64,000 nt of DNA from Hymenobacter cellulosilyticus. GTDB taxonomy: Bacteria > Bacteroidota > Bacteroidia > Cytophagales > Hymenobacteraceae. The DNA lies in the NCBI RefSeq assembly GCF_022919215.1, contig NZ_CP095046.1:3214501-3278500 (forward strand), read 5' to 3'. Both the position numbers and the translations under genes were made by a program. Of the stretch, positions 17,396 through 27,261 are shown in pieces; positions within the stretch are counted from its first letter, which is position 1, and each line of letters starts with the position of its first letter. The notes under the pieces are model-generated. The model saw nothing but the letters and a program-made list of their open reading frames with translations, was not told where the DNA came from and did not search any database.

Positions 17396-17805
17396 ATAAG
17401 GTGTAGCAAGCTGAACGGTAAGTATATGATTAAAACAATGTACTAGAAAAATGCCTGCATCCTACTCTGTGGCCACAAAATGCCTACTGCTAGCTTGGCA
17501 GATGTCGGCGTTGCGCTGAATAAGCAGGAGCTTTTTGTCAACACCAGCAGCCGAGTCAAGCCTGCCGGATAACGCTGTTTGCGGGTCGAGTGGGAGCAGT
17601 AATTTTTTCGCCCTCAAAAGCACAATCGGGATTTGAAGCAGCTGTGGAGGCAATAATAATTTGTTGGTTATTTGGTGCGATTTCCTTAACCTTACTCACC
17701 AATGCCCGCTGAAGCGTTGAGGACCGCTGCCTGATTTTTTCAAAAACCCCTCTGAGAGCCTCCAAAACGCGTTTTTCTAACCAGAGCTTTTTTTTTGACC
17801 CTTTA

Positions 17806-17819
17806 CACAATCGTTTGTG
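17806..17819 (+). promoter_or_regulatory. LacI-type operator copy 1 (CACAATCGTTTGTG)
   Basis: A 14-base palindrome with CACAA/TTGTG arms and central CG, as LacI-family sites have. It is 61 bases upstream of the SusC start. It is the reverse complement of copy 2; the centres are 27 bases apart. Confidence 0.75.
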
Positions 17820-17832
17820 AAATCATTTTACG

Positions 17833-17846
17833 CACAAACGATTGTG
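17833..17846 (+). promoter_or_regulatory. LacI-type operator copy 2 (CACAAACGATTGTG)
   Basis: Same 14-base palindrome, 34 bases before the SusC start. Together with copy 1 it makes a larger perfect inverted repeat (ACACAATCGTTTGTG / CACAAACGATTGTGT). A dimer pair or tetramer could occupy both. Confidence 0.75.
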
Positions 17847-17880
17847 TTAACACCTCTCCAATTCCCACAATTTTTTTTCT

Positions 17881-20800
17881 ATGAAAAAGTCAGTACCCAA
17901 AATGGGTCGGATTACGCTTCCGGCTTTGCTCTGCTGCCTACCCCTGCAGTCTGCCTTAGCCGACGTGACCAGGGTTGATGCCAGTATCGAGCGGGCAACG
18001 TCTTCCGCTCTGCAGGATATCAGCATCAGTGGCCGCGTCGTTGACGCGACTGGGGCCGGTTTGCCCGGCGTGACCGTGCTGGTGAAAGGCACTTCTACCG
18101 GTACCTCCTCTAACGCCGATGGTACCTTTTTGATTACGGCTCCCACTGGCAGCGTGCTGGTGTTCAGCTATGTAGGCTACGTGCGCAGGGAAATAACCGT
18201 AACTGACGCCATGAAGACGCTGGAAGTTGCCATGGCCGAGGACATGACTGCCCTGAGCGAAGTAGTGGTGGTGGGCTACCTGACAGAAAACCGCCAGAAT
18301 CTGAGTAGTTCGGTGAGTAGCTTGGACGTGGCACAGGCCACCAAAGCTCCCGTGGCTACGGCTACCCAGGCGCTACAGGGCCGTTTGCCCGGCGTGCAGG
18401 TCACCGGCTCGGGCGGCCCCGGTGACGCGCCGGTTATCAATATCCGCGGCATCGGTACGCTTGGCAATGCCAGCAGCGCGCCGCTGTACGTAATTGACGG
18501 CCTCTGGACCGACAATATCCGCGACCTGAACCCCAATGACATAGAAAGCCTAAACGTGCTGAAGGATGCTTCCTCAACGGCCGTATATGGCTCCCGGGGA
18601 GCCAACGGGGTAGTGCAGATTACCACCAAAAAAGGCCGGGCCGGCGCGCCCAGCATCAGTTTTAATGCGTATCGGGGCGTAGACCAGATCTATAAGCGCT
18701 ACAACCTGACCAATGCCAGCGAATGGGCCGACCGTGCCGTGCAGGCCTACGCCAATGCCAAAATAGATCCGCTGAGTGCCGGCCAGAACAGCCTGGCCGG
18801 GGCCGTGAAAGGCCCCGGCGGAGCCTTTAACCCCAACGTGGATACGGACTGGCAGAAAGAGTTTTTCCAGACCGGCACGCTTGAAGACTACAACGTGTCG
18901 TTTTCGGGCGGCTCGGTGGGCGAAAAGAATGCCACGAACTTCCTGATTTCGGGGAGTATTTTCACCAAGAAGGCATCGTGAAAGGCCCCGACTTCAAGCG
19001 CTACAGCCTGCGTCTGAACTCGGGCCTAACCCGCGGCCGGTTTAAGTTTCAGGAGAACGTGCAGCTTACTCACCTCGACGTGACGCTGCTCAACGGCGCC
19101 CCGTTTATCGATGTGCTGATCATGATTCCGACCATTCCGGTGTATGACCCGGCTAATAAAGGCGGCTTCGGGTCAGGCTCACCTACCATTAACACATTTG
19201 CTACCAACCCGGTGGGGCTCAGGAGCTGCTGCGCCGCACCCAGTCGGACAACCGCCTAGCGGGCAACGTGAGCACCGATTTCTCCATCTTCGACTTTCTG
19301 ACCTACCGGCTGAATGTGGCCCTGGACGGGCATACCTACAGCAACGCCGATGCACAGAAAGTGGGCATCATCCGTCAGAACAGCGAAATTTCTACCGCCT
19401 CGCTGAATGAGTTTCTGGGCTACGACCTGTTTTTGCTGGGCGAAAACACCCTGAACTTCAATAAGCGCTTCGGCAACCACAACCTCAACGCGCTGGGCGG
19501 CTACTCCGAGCAAAGCTTCCGGTCGCACAACGTCCAGGGCGGTACCACCGGCTTCACGTCTTCGCCCCAGTACTACTTTCAGCTGGGCGCCGGCCCCGAC
19601 AAGGGCGTTATTGACGGTTCCAGCTTCATTTACACCAAGCGCTCCTTCTTTGCCCAGGCCAGCTACGACTACAACAACCGCTACCTGGTGACGGTGAGCG
19701 GCCGGCGCGACGGCTCGTCGCGCTTTACCAAGGCCAACCGCTGGGGCAACTTCGGAGCGGCTTCGCTGGGCTGGCGCATCAGTGAGGAAAGCTTCTTCAA
19801 GGGCGCGCTGCCCCAAGTCAACAACCTGAAGCTGCGCGCCAGCTACGGCTCGAACGGCAACGACGCGCTGGGTGGCCCGTTTGGCGGTGCCTACCTGCCG
19901 TATGCGGTGATTGGTCAAAACGTGAACTACGTAATAGGCACCGGTCAGGGCATCGTGAATGGCGCGGCGCAGCTGGCGCTGCCCAGCCCCGATATCCGCT
20001 GGGAAGAGCGCTATACCAAGGACCTGGGCCTGGACGTGAGCGTGCTCAGCAACCGCCTTACGATGTCGGCCGACTACTACATTTCGCAGACCCGCAACGC
20101 CCTGGCCCCCGTGCAGGTAGCTACCTACCTCGGCCACTTCGGCCAGGACCTGTTCCAGAATGCTGGCGACATCGAGAATAAAGGCTTTGAGCTGGCTTTG
20201 GGCTACCACGACACCAAGAAGGACTTCACCTACGGGGCCGACTTTACCCTGACGACCATCAAAAACAAGCTGACGGCCGTGCCGGTGCAAGGCCAGTCGT
20301 TCAACGGCGCCGACCTGACCCGCTCGGAAGTAGGCTCGTCGCTGGGCGAGTTCTACCTGATTCAGTTCGACGGAATTTTCCAATCGGATGACGAGGCAGC
20401 TAACTACAAGAACTCGAAAGGCGTCCGGATTCAGCCCAACGCCTCGGCCGGCGACGTGCGCTACAAAGACCTCAACGACGACGGCAAGATTGACAACGCC
20501 GACCGCACGTACGTGGGGCAGGCCATTCCGAATCTGCAGATGGGCCTCAACCTGAATGCAGCCTACAAAGGATTTGACCTGGCCATTTTCCTGAACTCGG
20601 TGAGCGGCAACAAGGTCTATAACCAGGCCCGGCGCGACCTGGAAGGCTACCTCGGCCCCAACAACTACAACGCCGACGTGACGCCCTGGACGCCGGAGAA
20701 CCGCTCCAACACCACGCCACGCCTGCTGCAGGGTGGGGGAGCCGGCGCGCTGGGCGAAGCCGCCGCTTCCAATGCCCGCTTCAACACCACGCGCTGGCTG

Positions 20801-21049
20801 GAAGACGGCTCCTACATCCGGCTGCGCAACGTGCAGCTGGGCTATACCATCCCCAAGAGCCTGACCGGCAAAGTACCCAGCCTGGGCAGCGTACGGGTGT
20901 ATATAACGGGTCGTAACCTGTTCACCATCACCGATTACACCGGCTTCGACCCCGAAGTAACCGGTACCGGCTTCTACAGCCGTGGCGTCGACGTGAGTGC
21001 CTATCCCAACGTGCGCAGTGTCATTGGCGGCCTGCAGGTGAACTTCTAA
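17881..21049 (+). CDS. SusC/RagA-family TonB-linked outer-membrane protein (two frameshifts)
   Basis: If repaired this is a 1,056-aa SusC-type importer of oligosaccharides, working with the SusD lipoprotein encoded next. It has a signal peptide (LPALLCCLPLQSALA), a carboxypeptidase-like N-domain (GLPGVTVLVKGTSTGTSSNA), a TonB box/plug start (ALSEVVVVGYLTENRQNLSS), 'GRLPGVQVTGSGGPGDAPVI' and 'IESLNVLKDASSTAVYGSRG'. A 22-strand barrel ends SVIGGLQVNF. The literal frame breaks at 18981 and 19259. One extra G at GG 18972-18973 gives TKKGIVKGPDF, and one at GGGG 19214-19217 gives NPVGAQELLRRT. Two added bases make 3,171 = 1,057 codons. The operators upstream imply arabinose-responsive control. Confidence 0.9.
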
Positions 21050-21116
21050 ACTCAAGGCGAGCAGTGTCGGACGCGCATCTGACCCCGCCCATTCCCACCG
21101 ACTTTTCTCTCCGATC

Positions 21117-22673
21117 ATGAAAGTAAATAAGATAGCAACCCTGCTGCTGGCAGGAAGCCTTTTTGCCGCCTCGGGCTGCAAAAAAGACTTGCTGGACCAA
21201 GCCAACCCCAACGCTCCGACGACGGACCAGTTCTGGAAAACTCAGGACGACGCCACCAAGGGCATTTATTCCTGCTACTCCGGTTTGCAGCAGTTTGCCT
21301 GCTACTACCGCAGCTTCCACTTTATGGCTCACCGCTCCGATGAGTCGTACAGCCAGAGCCCGTTTGTGGAGCTGGCCAACTTTACGCGCTTCATCACGCC
21401 GGACAACAACTTCTTCATTTCGTCTTTTGCCTGGAACGACTATTACCGCACGATTTACCGCACCAACCAGGTAATCACCCACGTGCCCGATATCCAGATG
21501 AACGAGGGGCTGCGCAAGCAGATCGTGGCCGAAGCCCGCTTTATCCGGGCCCTGTCGTATTTCGACCTGACGTACTTCTTCGGCAACGTGCCCCTGATTC
21601 TGGTGGAGCCCGTGGTAACGACCCGGGCGCCCCAGGCCACCCAGGCCCAGACCGAGGAGCAACTCATCATCGACCTGCAGGCCGCTATTCCCGACCTGCC
21701 CCTGTCGTACTCCGATGCCGAGAAAGGCCGGGTGACGAAAGGCGCCGCGCAGGCGTTATTGGCCAAGGTGTATATGCAGCAGCGTAAGTGGTCGGAAGCC
21801 TCGGCGCTGCTAGCCCAGGTGATTAGCTCGGGGCAGTACGATATTGTGCCCAGCTACCTCGACAACTTCACCGAAGCCAACGAAAACAACCGCGAGTCGG
21901 TATTTGAGGTACAGTTTACCAACCTGAACAACACCCGCCTGGAGCTGGGCCAGGGGCAAGACCGAGCCTCCTCGGCCGAAACCCACGACCGACCCAACTT
22001 CTTCGGACCTCCCGGCCCTACGTATGCCGACGTGCAGCCCCGGCGCTGGCTGCTGGATGAGTACAAGGACTCGACCGTTGCCTTTGCTCCCGGCAGCACC
22101 ACCAAGCACCTAATTGACCCGCGTCGCGACATCAGCATCATTCATGCCGGCAACCCTGACCAGTTCTATGGCAAGACCTTTGGCGAATGGAACTGGAACC
22201 CGGATCAGCAGTACTGGCGCAAGTACCTCAATGACCGGACCCGCACGGCACCCGGCCAGCAGAATGAGAACTTCTCCTCGGGCATCAACCACCGCGTGAT
22301 TCGGTTTGCCGACGTGCTGCTGATGCAGGCCGAGGCCTTGATCGAACTCAACCAGACGAGCACGGCCGTGCCGCTCATCAACCGGGTGCGCCAGCGGGCT
22401 TCCGTCAACCTGGCCCCGCTTACCGGCACCTATAGCCGGGAGCAGATGCGCCAGATTATCCGCAGCGAAAGAGCAAAGGAGCTGGCTGGTGAAGGCACCC
22501 GCTGGTTCGACATTCTGCGCTGGGGCCTGATGGACAACCAGACCGGCATTGAAGAACTCAAAACCCGGGACGCGGACTTTGTCAACTTCCGCCTGGGCGT
22601 GTCGAAGCTGCTGCCCATCCCGCAGCGCGACATCGACATTGACCCCAACATGCGGCAGAACCCCGGCTACTAA
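21117..22673 (+). CDS. SusD/RagB-family nutrient-binding lipoprotein
   Basis: The 518-aa surface lipoprotein caps the SusC channel and binds the glycan before import. The lipobox is LFAASGC with Cys21, followed by the typical 'KKDLLDQANPNAPTTDQFWK'. TPR-like helices follow, with 'GLRKQIVAEARFIRALSYFD' and 'LTYFFGNVPLIL'. The SusD C-terminal region includes 'VIRFADVLLMQAEALIEL', 'RSERAKELAGEGTRWFDILR' and 'LLPIPQRDIDIDPNMRQNPG'. The ATG at 21117 lies 67 bases after SusC, so the two are one transcript. No frameshift is seen. The ligand is inferred to be arabino-oligosaccharides from the enzymes downstream. Confidence 0.93.
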   Translation: MKVNKIATLLLAGSLFAASGCKKDLLDQANPNAPTTDQFWKTQDDATKGIYSCYSGLQQFACYYRSFHFMAHRSDESYSQSPFVELANFTRFITPDNNFFISSFAWNDYYRTIYRTNQVITHVPDIQMNEGLRKQIVAEARFIRALSYFDLTYFFGNVPLILVEPVVTTRAPQATQAQTEEQLIIDLQAAIPDLPLSYSDAEKGRVTKGAAQALLAKVYMQQRKWSEASALLAQVISSGQYDIVPSYLDNFTEANENNRESVFEVQFTNLNNTRLELGQGQDRASSAETHDRPNFFGPPGPTYADVQPRRWLLDEYKDSTVAFAPGSTTKHLIDPRRDISIIHAGNPDQFYGKTFGEWNWNPDQQYWRKYLNDRTRTAPGQQNENFSSGINHRVIRFADVLLMQAEALIELNQTSTAVPLINRVRQRASVNLAPLTGTYSREQMRQIIRSERAKELAGEGTRWFDILRWGLMDNQTGIEELKTRDADFVNFRLGVSKLLPIPQRDIDIDPNMRQNPGY

Positions 22674-22795
22674 CCCCTCCGGCCCGTGCCACGCCCTTCC
22701 CGACAGCCGTTCCGGCCCCGTGCTTGGAGCGGCTGTCGTGCTTCGGGGCTAGCCCGAGCTTCATTATCTGCTTGTCACGTTGCTAGCTGCTGCAA

Positions 22796-23860
22796 ATGAA
22801 AAGGAACACTCTGAGAATCGGGCGGCTGCTGCCGGTGCTGCTGGCCGTAGCGCTGGGCTGTAAAAGCGGGAGCGAAACCGCCGGCCCCGCCCCGCCGCCC
22901 ACTGCGGCCAATACCTTCACCAACCCGCTGCTGCCCTCCGGGCCCGACCCATGGGTATACCAGAAGGACGGTTTTTACTACTACCTGCACACGACCAACA
23001 CCAACCTGCGCATCTGGAAAACGGCGAAGATGTCGGACCTGGGTGCCACTTCCAGCGTGCTGGCCTGGGCGCCAGTGGCCGGCAGCCCGGCTTCCAGCAA
23101 CCTCTGGGCCCCGGAGTTGCACTTTCTGGACGGCAAGTGGTACATCTACTACTCGGCCGGCCCGGCTGGCCCCGATTTGGGCCGACAACGGACCTGGGTG
23201 CTGGAAAATGCTGCCGCCGACCCCACCACCGGTACCTGGGTAGATAAAGGCAAGCTTTTCAGCCCCGGCGCCGACTTTTGGGCCATCGACGGCACGGTGC
23301 TGGAGCAAAACGGCCGGCGCTACTTTGTCTGGTCGGGCCACAACGGCACGGATGCTATTCAGCGCATCTACATTTCGGCCATGAGCAACCCCTGGACGCT
23401 GAGCGGGCCGCGGGTAGAGCTTTCCCACCCCGAGTACAACTGGGAAAACGTAGGCCCGCCCTACGTGAATGAAGGCCCCGAAATCCTGAAGCACGGCGAC
23501 AAAACCTTTCTGGTGTACTCGGCCAGCTTCTGCGGCACCGACCAGTACGCGCTAGGCATGCTCACGGCCGCCGCCACTGCCGACCCGCTGCTGCCCGTCT
23601 CCTGGCAGAAGTCGACCAAGCCGGTGTTTGTCCAGAACCCCGCCGGCCGGGCCTACGCCACGGGGCACAACTCCTTCTTCAAGTCGAAAGACGGGCAGGA
23701 GGACTGGATTATCTACCACGCCAACTCCAACTCCAATGAGGGTTGCGTGGAAAAGCGCAATCCGCGCATGCAAAAGTTTACCTGGAATCCCGATGGTACG
23801 CCGAACTTCGGCACCCCAGTAGCCATCAACACGCCCATTGCCAAGCCCGGCGGCGAATAG
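22796..23860 (+). CDS. GH43 arabinofuranosidase/arabinosidase, lipoprotein
   Basis: The 354-aa protein has a lipobox (LLAVALGC, Cys22) and a five-bladed GH43 propeller. The three catalytic acids are visible: base Asp in SGPDPWVYQ, pKa-modulating Asp in WAIDGTVLE, and acid Glu in VNEGPEILK. 'FTNPLLPSGPDPWVYQKDGF' and 'NNLWAPELHFLDGKWYIYYS'-like blade motifs resemble the GH43 exo-arabinanase group (family 26-like). That group releases arabinose from alpha-1,5-arabino-oligosaccharides. Cell-surface or periplasmic attachment fits trimming of oligosaccharides close to SusC/D. Subfamily is inferred from motif impressions only. Confidence 0.88.
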   Translation: MKRNTLRIGRLLPVLLAVALGCKSGSETAGPAPPPTAANTFTNPLLPSGPDPWVYQKDGFYYYLHTTNTNLRIWKTAKMSDLGATSSVLAWAPVAGSPASSNLWAPELHFLDGKWYIYYSAGPAGPDLGRQRTWVLENAAADPTTGTWVDKGKLFSPGADFWAIDGTVLEQNGRRYFVWSGHNGTDAIQRIYISAMSNPWTLSGPRVELSHPEYNWENVGPPYVNEGPEILKHGDKTFLVYSASFCGTDQYALGMLTAAATADPLLPVSWQKSTKPVFVQNPAGRAYATGHNSFFKSKDGQEDWIIYHANSNSNEGCVEKRNPRMQKFTWNPDGTPNFGTPVAINTPIAKPGGE

Positions 23861-23904
23861 CGGCCACTACCTGACCTTTTCCTCAACCCCAAATCCCACC
23901 TGCT

Positions 23905-25599
23905 ATGCTTTCATTACTACTCCGTTTGCGCCGTCTCGGGTCGGGCTGCGGCCTCATCCTGCTGGTCCTGCTGCTCACCTTGCTGGCCCGGCCCCAGGCC
24001 CAGGCCCTGCAAGGGTTTCCCGGGGCCCACGACCCTTCCACCATTGTCAAGGAAGGCAACAAATACTGGATTTTCACCACCGGTCGGGGCATTTATAACA
24101 TGTATTCGACGGATCTGGTAAACTGGACGCCCAGCCCCCGGGCCGTGTTCGTGAACAACGCCTACCCCAGCTGGATCAACACCAAGGTGCCCAACTTCCA
24201 GGGTGATTTCTGGGCGCCCGAGTGCGTGTTTATGAACGGGAAATACTACCTGTACTACTCGTGCTCCACGTTTGGCTCCAAGGTGTCGGCCATCGGGCTG
24301 GCGACCAACGTTACCCTGGACCCCACCAGTCCCAACTACCGCTGGGAAGACCAAGGCGAAGTAGTTTCCTCTAACGCGTCGAGTTCGGCCAACGCCATTG
24401 ATCCGGCCATTTTTCAGGACACTAATGGTGACGTTTGGCTGACGTACGGCTCATTTTTTGGCGGCTTGCGCAGCTTACAGCTTAATGCCACCACCGGCAA
24501 GCCTCTGAACTCTACTTCGTACGCGCTGGCCAACGGCGACGTGGAAGCGGCATTTTTGACCAAGCAAGGCAGTTTCTACTACCTGTTTATCAACCGCGGC
24601 AGCTGCTGCAACGGCATCAACAGCACCTACCACATCCGCGTTGGGCGCGCCTCGTCGCCCACCGGGCCCTTCCTCGACCAGAACGGCACCAGCCTGAACA
24701 GCAACGGCGGTACGTTGGTGCTGGGCAGCGCCGGCCGCTTTATCGGGCCCGGACACGCGGGCATCTTTACCGAGGGCGGCGTCAACTACTTTTCCCACCA
24801 TTATTACGATGGCGAAGAAAACGGCGCGCCCAAGCTCGGCCTGGCCCGCCTTACGTGGAATGCGGCTGGCTGGCCCGTAGTCAGCCGCGACTGGGTGGCG
24901 GCCGGGCGCTACGAAATCAAGAATCAGAACAGCAACCTGATCTGGGATGCCTGGGGCTGCACCGGCGCGGCGGGCCAGATGATTGCCCAGGGCACCCCGG
25001 CCGGCCTCGACTGTCAGCGCTGGGACTTTACGGCGCTGGGTAACGGCGAGTATAAAATCACCAACGCCCTGGGGGGCCTGGCCGCCAACGTAGCGGGCTG
25101 CTCGGCCGCGGCTGGGGCCAAGCTACAGCTTGCGGCCTACACCGGGGCCACTTGCCAACGTTTCCGCATCGACCGGGCCAACGATGGTACGCTGGTGCTG
25201 GCCTCGGCCAACGGCAACCGGGTAGTGGAAGTGCCCAACGCGGCCACTACCGCCGGGCAGCAGCTGGGCTTGTGGGATTACAACGGCTGCCCCTGTCAAC
25301 GCTGGAGCCTGACTGCGGTAAGCGGTACGCTGGCTACCGCCAAGCGGCAACTGCCGGGCGTAGCTGTGTATCCAGTTCCGGCCTCGCGCACAGGCTTTAC
25401 CGTTGAGCTCAGCGCCTCCTCCGGTACCGGAACCACGCAGGTCAGCGTAGCCGACGTGGCCGGGCGGCGGCTTTACCAGGGTTCCTTTGGCTCCCAACAG
25501 CAGGTGTTACAGGTGGCAGTGGCGCTACCGGCCGGCTTGTATGTGGTGCAAGTGGAACGTGGCGGGCACGTGAGTACCCAAAAAATCACGGTTCAGTAG
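23905..25599 (+). CDS. GH43 endo-arabinanase with ricin-type lectin domain and type IX sorting tail
   Basis: The 564-aa secreted enzyme has a signal peptide to about residue 36, then a GH43 domain (residues about 40-330). The base Asp is in GAHDPSTIV, the second Asp in NAIDPAIFQ and the acid Glu in GDVEAAFL. 'DFWAPECVFMNGKYYLYYS' is the blade motif typical of endo-1,5-alpha-L-arabinanases. A ricin B/CBM13-like domain follows (about 335-480; 'WDAWGCTGAAGQMIAQG' and repeated 'CQRW/CQRF'). The last 80 residues form a type A sorting domain (VAVYPVPAS ... LPAGLYVVQVE), so export by the type IX system is expected. It is a close paralogue of the gene at 33354. It starts 44 bases after the previous GH43 stop, in the same transcript. 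Confidence 0.9.
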   Translation: MLSLLLRLRRLGSGCGLILLVLLLTLLARPQAQALQGFPGAHDPSTIVKEGNKYWIFTTGRGIYNMYSTDLVNWTPSPRAVFVNNAYPSWINTKVPNFQGDFWAPECVFMNGKYYLYYSCSTFGSKVSAIGLATNVTLDPTSPNYRWEDQGEVVSSNASSSANAIDPAIFQDTNGDVWLTYGSFFGGLRSLQLNATTGKPLNSTSYALANGDVEAAFLTKQGSFYYLFINRGSCCNGINSTYHIRVGRASSPTGPFLDQNGTSLNSNGGTLVLGSAGRFIGPGHAGIFTEGGVNYFSHHYYDGEENGAPKLGLARLTWNAAGWPVVSRDWVAAGRYEIKNQNSNLIWDAWGCTGAAGQMIAQGTPAGLDCQRWDFTALGNGEYKITNALGGLAANVAGCSAAAGAKLQLAAYTGATCQRFRIDRANDGTLVLASANGNRVVEVPNAATTAGQQLGLWDYNGCPCQRWSLTAVSGTLATAKRQLPGVAVYPVPASRTGFTVELSASSGTGTTQVSVADVAGRRLYQGSFGSQQQVLQVAVALPAGLYVVQVERGGHVSTQKITVQ

Positions 25600-25892
25600 C
25601 AATTATAGACTGGCAATGGGTAAAAAGAGCGACTGAAACAGATTACGTAATGCACAAACGATTGTGTAACTCCGGAAGTTTATCTACTTTACGCACCATA
25701 TTGCCGGCTAGGAAAGTAGCTACTACTTATTTTCTGGGTCGAATGATATGCATTAATACCCTGTAATTAAAGAGGATATGCTTGGTTTTGGCCTGCACAA
25801 TCCATTGTTGTTCTTTTTGCTACGGAATGCCTTGCTTATGACTGCTACTAGCGCGGCCTCTTACTTCTTGCAATCCCACCTTTTTTCCGCTC
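25600..25892. other. Control region upstream of the mutarotase-araBDA unit
   Basis: It contains operator copy 3 at 25653-25666. TTG within the operator and TACTTTAC at 25685-25692 are spaced about 20 bases and could be a -33/-7 pair, so the repressor would cover the -33 element. Confidence 0.45.
25653..25666 (+). promoter_or_regulatory. LacI-type operator copy 3 (CACAAACGATTGTG)
   Basis: It is identical in 14 of 14 bases to copy 2. It lies 227 bases before the mutarotase start and about 20 bases upstream of a TACTTTAC element. Confidence 0.75.
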
Positions 25893-27118
25893 ATGACCAA
25901 CGCTAAAAATACTGCCGGCCGATTTCTGGGGAGCGTGGCTGCCATAACCAGTCTGCTGACCCTGGGCGCTTGCAACCAAACCTCTTCCCCGGAACAGGGC
26001 GCGGCCTCTGCCACAACAGCAGCCTCTGACACGACCAGCGCCCAAAACGGAGCTACAGCTGCCATGCCTACATCTGCTTCCTTCGGCAAAACCTCGGACG
26101 GCACCGAGGTGCAGCTCTTTACCCTGACTAACGCCCACGGCCTGCAAGCCACCATCAGCACCTACGGGGCATCGTGACCAGCCTGCTTGTGCCCGACAAA
26201 GCTGGCAAACTCGGCGACATCGTGCTGGGCTTCGACAATGTAAGTGGCTACCAGAGCCCCGAATACCAGAAATCGGGCCCGTACTTCGGGGCCCTGATCG
26301 GGCGCTACGGCAACCGCATTGCTAAGGGCCAGTTTACCCTGGAGGGCAAAACCTACACACTGGCCAAGAACAACGGGCCCAACCACCTGCACGGCGGGCT
26401 CAAGGGCTTCGACAAAGTCATCTGGCAGGCCGAGCCCGGCAGTTCAGCGGCGGGCCAAACGCTGAAGCTGACCTACCAAAGCAAGGACGGGGAAGAAGGC
26501 TACCCAGGCAATTTGACCGTGACGGTGGTCTATACCCTGACCCAAGACGACGCGCTGCAGATCGACTACTCGGCCACCACCGACAAGGCCACGCCCGTCA
26601 ACCTGACCAACCACAGCTACTTCAACCTGAGCGCGGGCCAGCGCCCGGACGTGCTGGCCCACCAGGTCACGCTGCCCGCCGACCGCTACACCGTGGTCGA
26701 TGCCGACCTGATTCCCACCGGCGAGCTGCGGGCGGTGAAGGGTACGGCCTTCGACTTTACCACGGCCCACGCCATCGGTGAGCGGATTGCCCAGGTGCCC
26801 GGCGGCTACGACCACAACTGGGTGCTAAATGCGGCTACTGAGGGGCAACATCCGGCCGCTACGGTCTACGAGCCCACGTCGGGCCGCACGATGCAGGTGA
26901 GCACCACCGAGCCCGGGGTGCAGTTCTACACCGGCAACTTTCTCGACGGTAGCCTGACGGGCAAGGGCGGCCGGGTCTACGGCAAGCACGCGGGCTTCTG
27001 CCTGGAAACCCAGCACTTCCCCGACTCGCCCAACCAGCCTAAGTTCCCCTCCACCACCCTGCAGCCCGGCCAGACCCTGCGCTCCACTACTACCTACCAG
27101 TTTGGCGTGCGTAAGTAG
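25893..27118 (+). CDS. galM: Aldose 1-epimerase (galactose mutarotase), lipoprotein (frameshifted)
   Basis: If repaired this is a 408-aa enzyme that interconverts alpha and beta anomers of aldoses, here probably arabinose released by the glycosidases. The lipobox LLTLGAC (Cys28) and a Ser/Thr/Ala-rich linker precede the GalM fold. Catalytic His is in NLTNHSYFNL and catalytic Glu in FCLETQHFPDSPN; substrate His is in GPNHLHGG. The literal frame stops at 26177. One extra G in the GGGG at 26166-26169 gives TYGGIVTSLLVPDKAG and an open frame to 27118 (1,227 = 409 codons). Extracytoplasmic mutarotases are common in Bacteroidota sugar loci. Confidence 0.87.
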
Positions 27119-27261
27119 CAGAAATGGTGAAGTTGAGAAAGGTGAAGTTGTAAACTGGAGTTTGACAGCGCGTTGTGCGCTACAGCACCACAGCTCACCA
27201 TTTCACCATCTCGCAAACTCACCATTTCACCATTTCACCACTTCTCAACTTTACCTTCCCC
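27119..27261. repeat. GGTGA / TCACC inverted repeat element, copy A
   Basis: The left half carries AAATGGTGAAGTTGAGAAAG; the right half carries several CACCATTTCACCAT units ending in TTCTCAACTTTACC, so the two ends are largely complementary. The centre is GTTTGACAGCGCGTTGTGCG, itself near-palindromic. A related copy stands at 54272-54391. It separates galM from araB and extends to the GTG of araB. Confidence 0.55.

Larger units (their letters stand above)
17396..17880. other. Control region of the arabinan locus
   Basis: There are 485 bases between the divergent GAF gene and SusC. The two operator palindromes at 17806-17819 and 17833-17846 lie 34-75 bases before the SusC start. CTTTAC stands just before the first one, and the same CTTTAC occurs just before or after other copies of the operator. 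A few short ORFs on the minus strand show no coding character. Confidence 0.6.

Noticed and set aside
17556..17810. 84-aa minus-strand ORF (MCKGSKKKLWLEKRVLEALR...)
   Set aside because: It overlaps the SusC control region and an operator, is Lys-rich by chance of A/T runs, and shows no homology pattern I know.
18978..19259. Separate small gene between two SusC fragments
   Set aside because: The translation continues the SusC barrel, and the breaks on either side are each repaired by one G. It is part of one gene.
19256..21211. 651-aa minus-strand ORF
   Set aside because: It lies opposite the SusC barrel. Its translation is Val/Gly/Ala/His-rich without any domain, as expected of a shadow in high-GC DNA.
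27190..27245. CRISPR-like array of TCACCAT repeats
   Set aside because: The units are 7-13 bases with no spacers of constant length, no leader and no cas genes.
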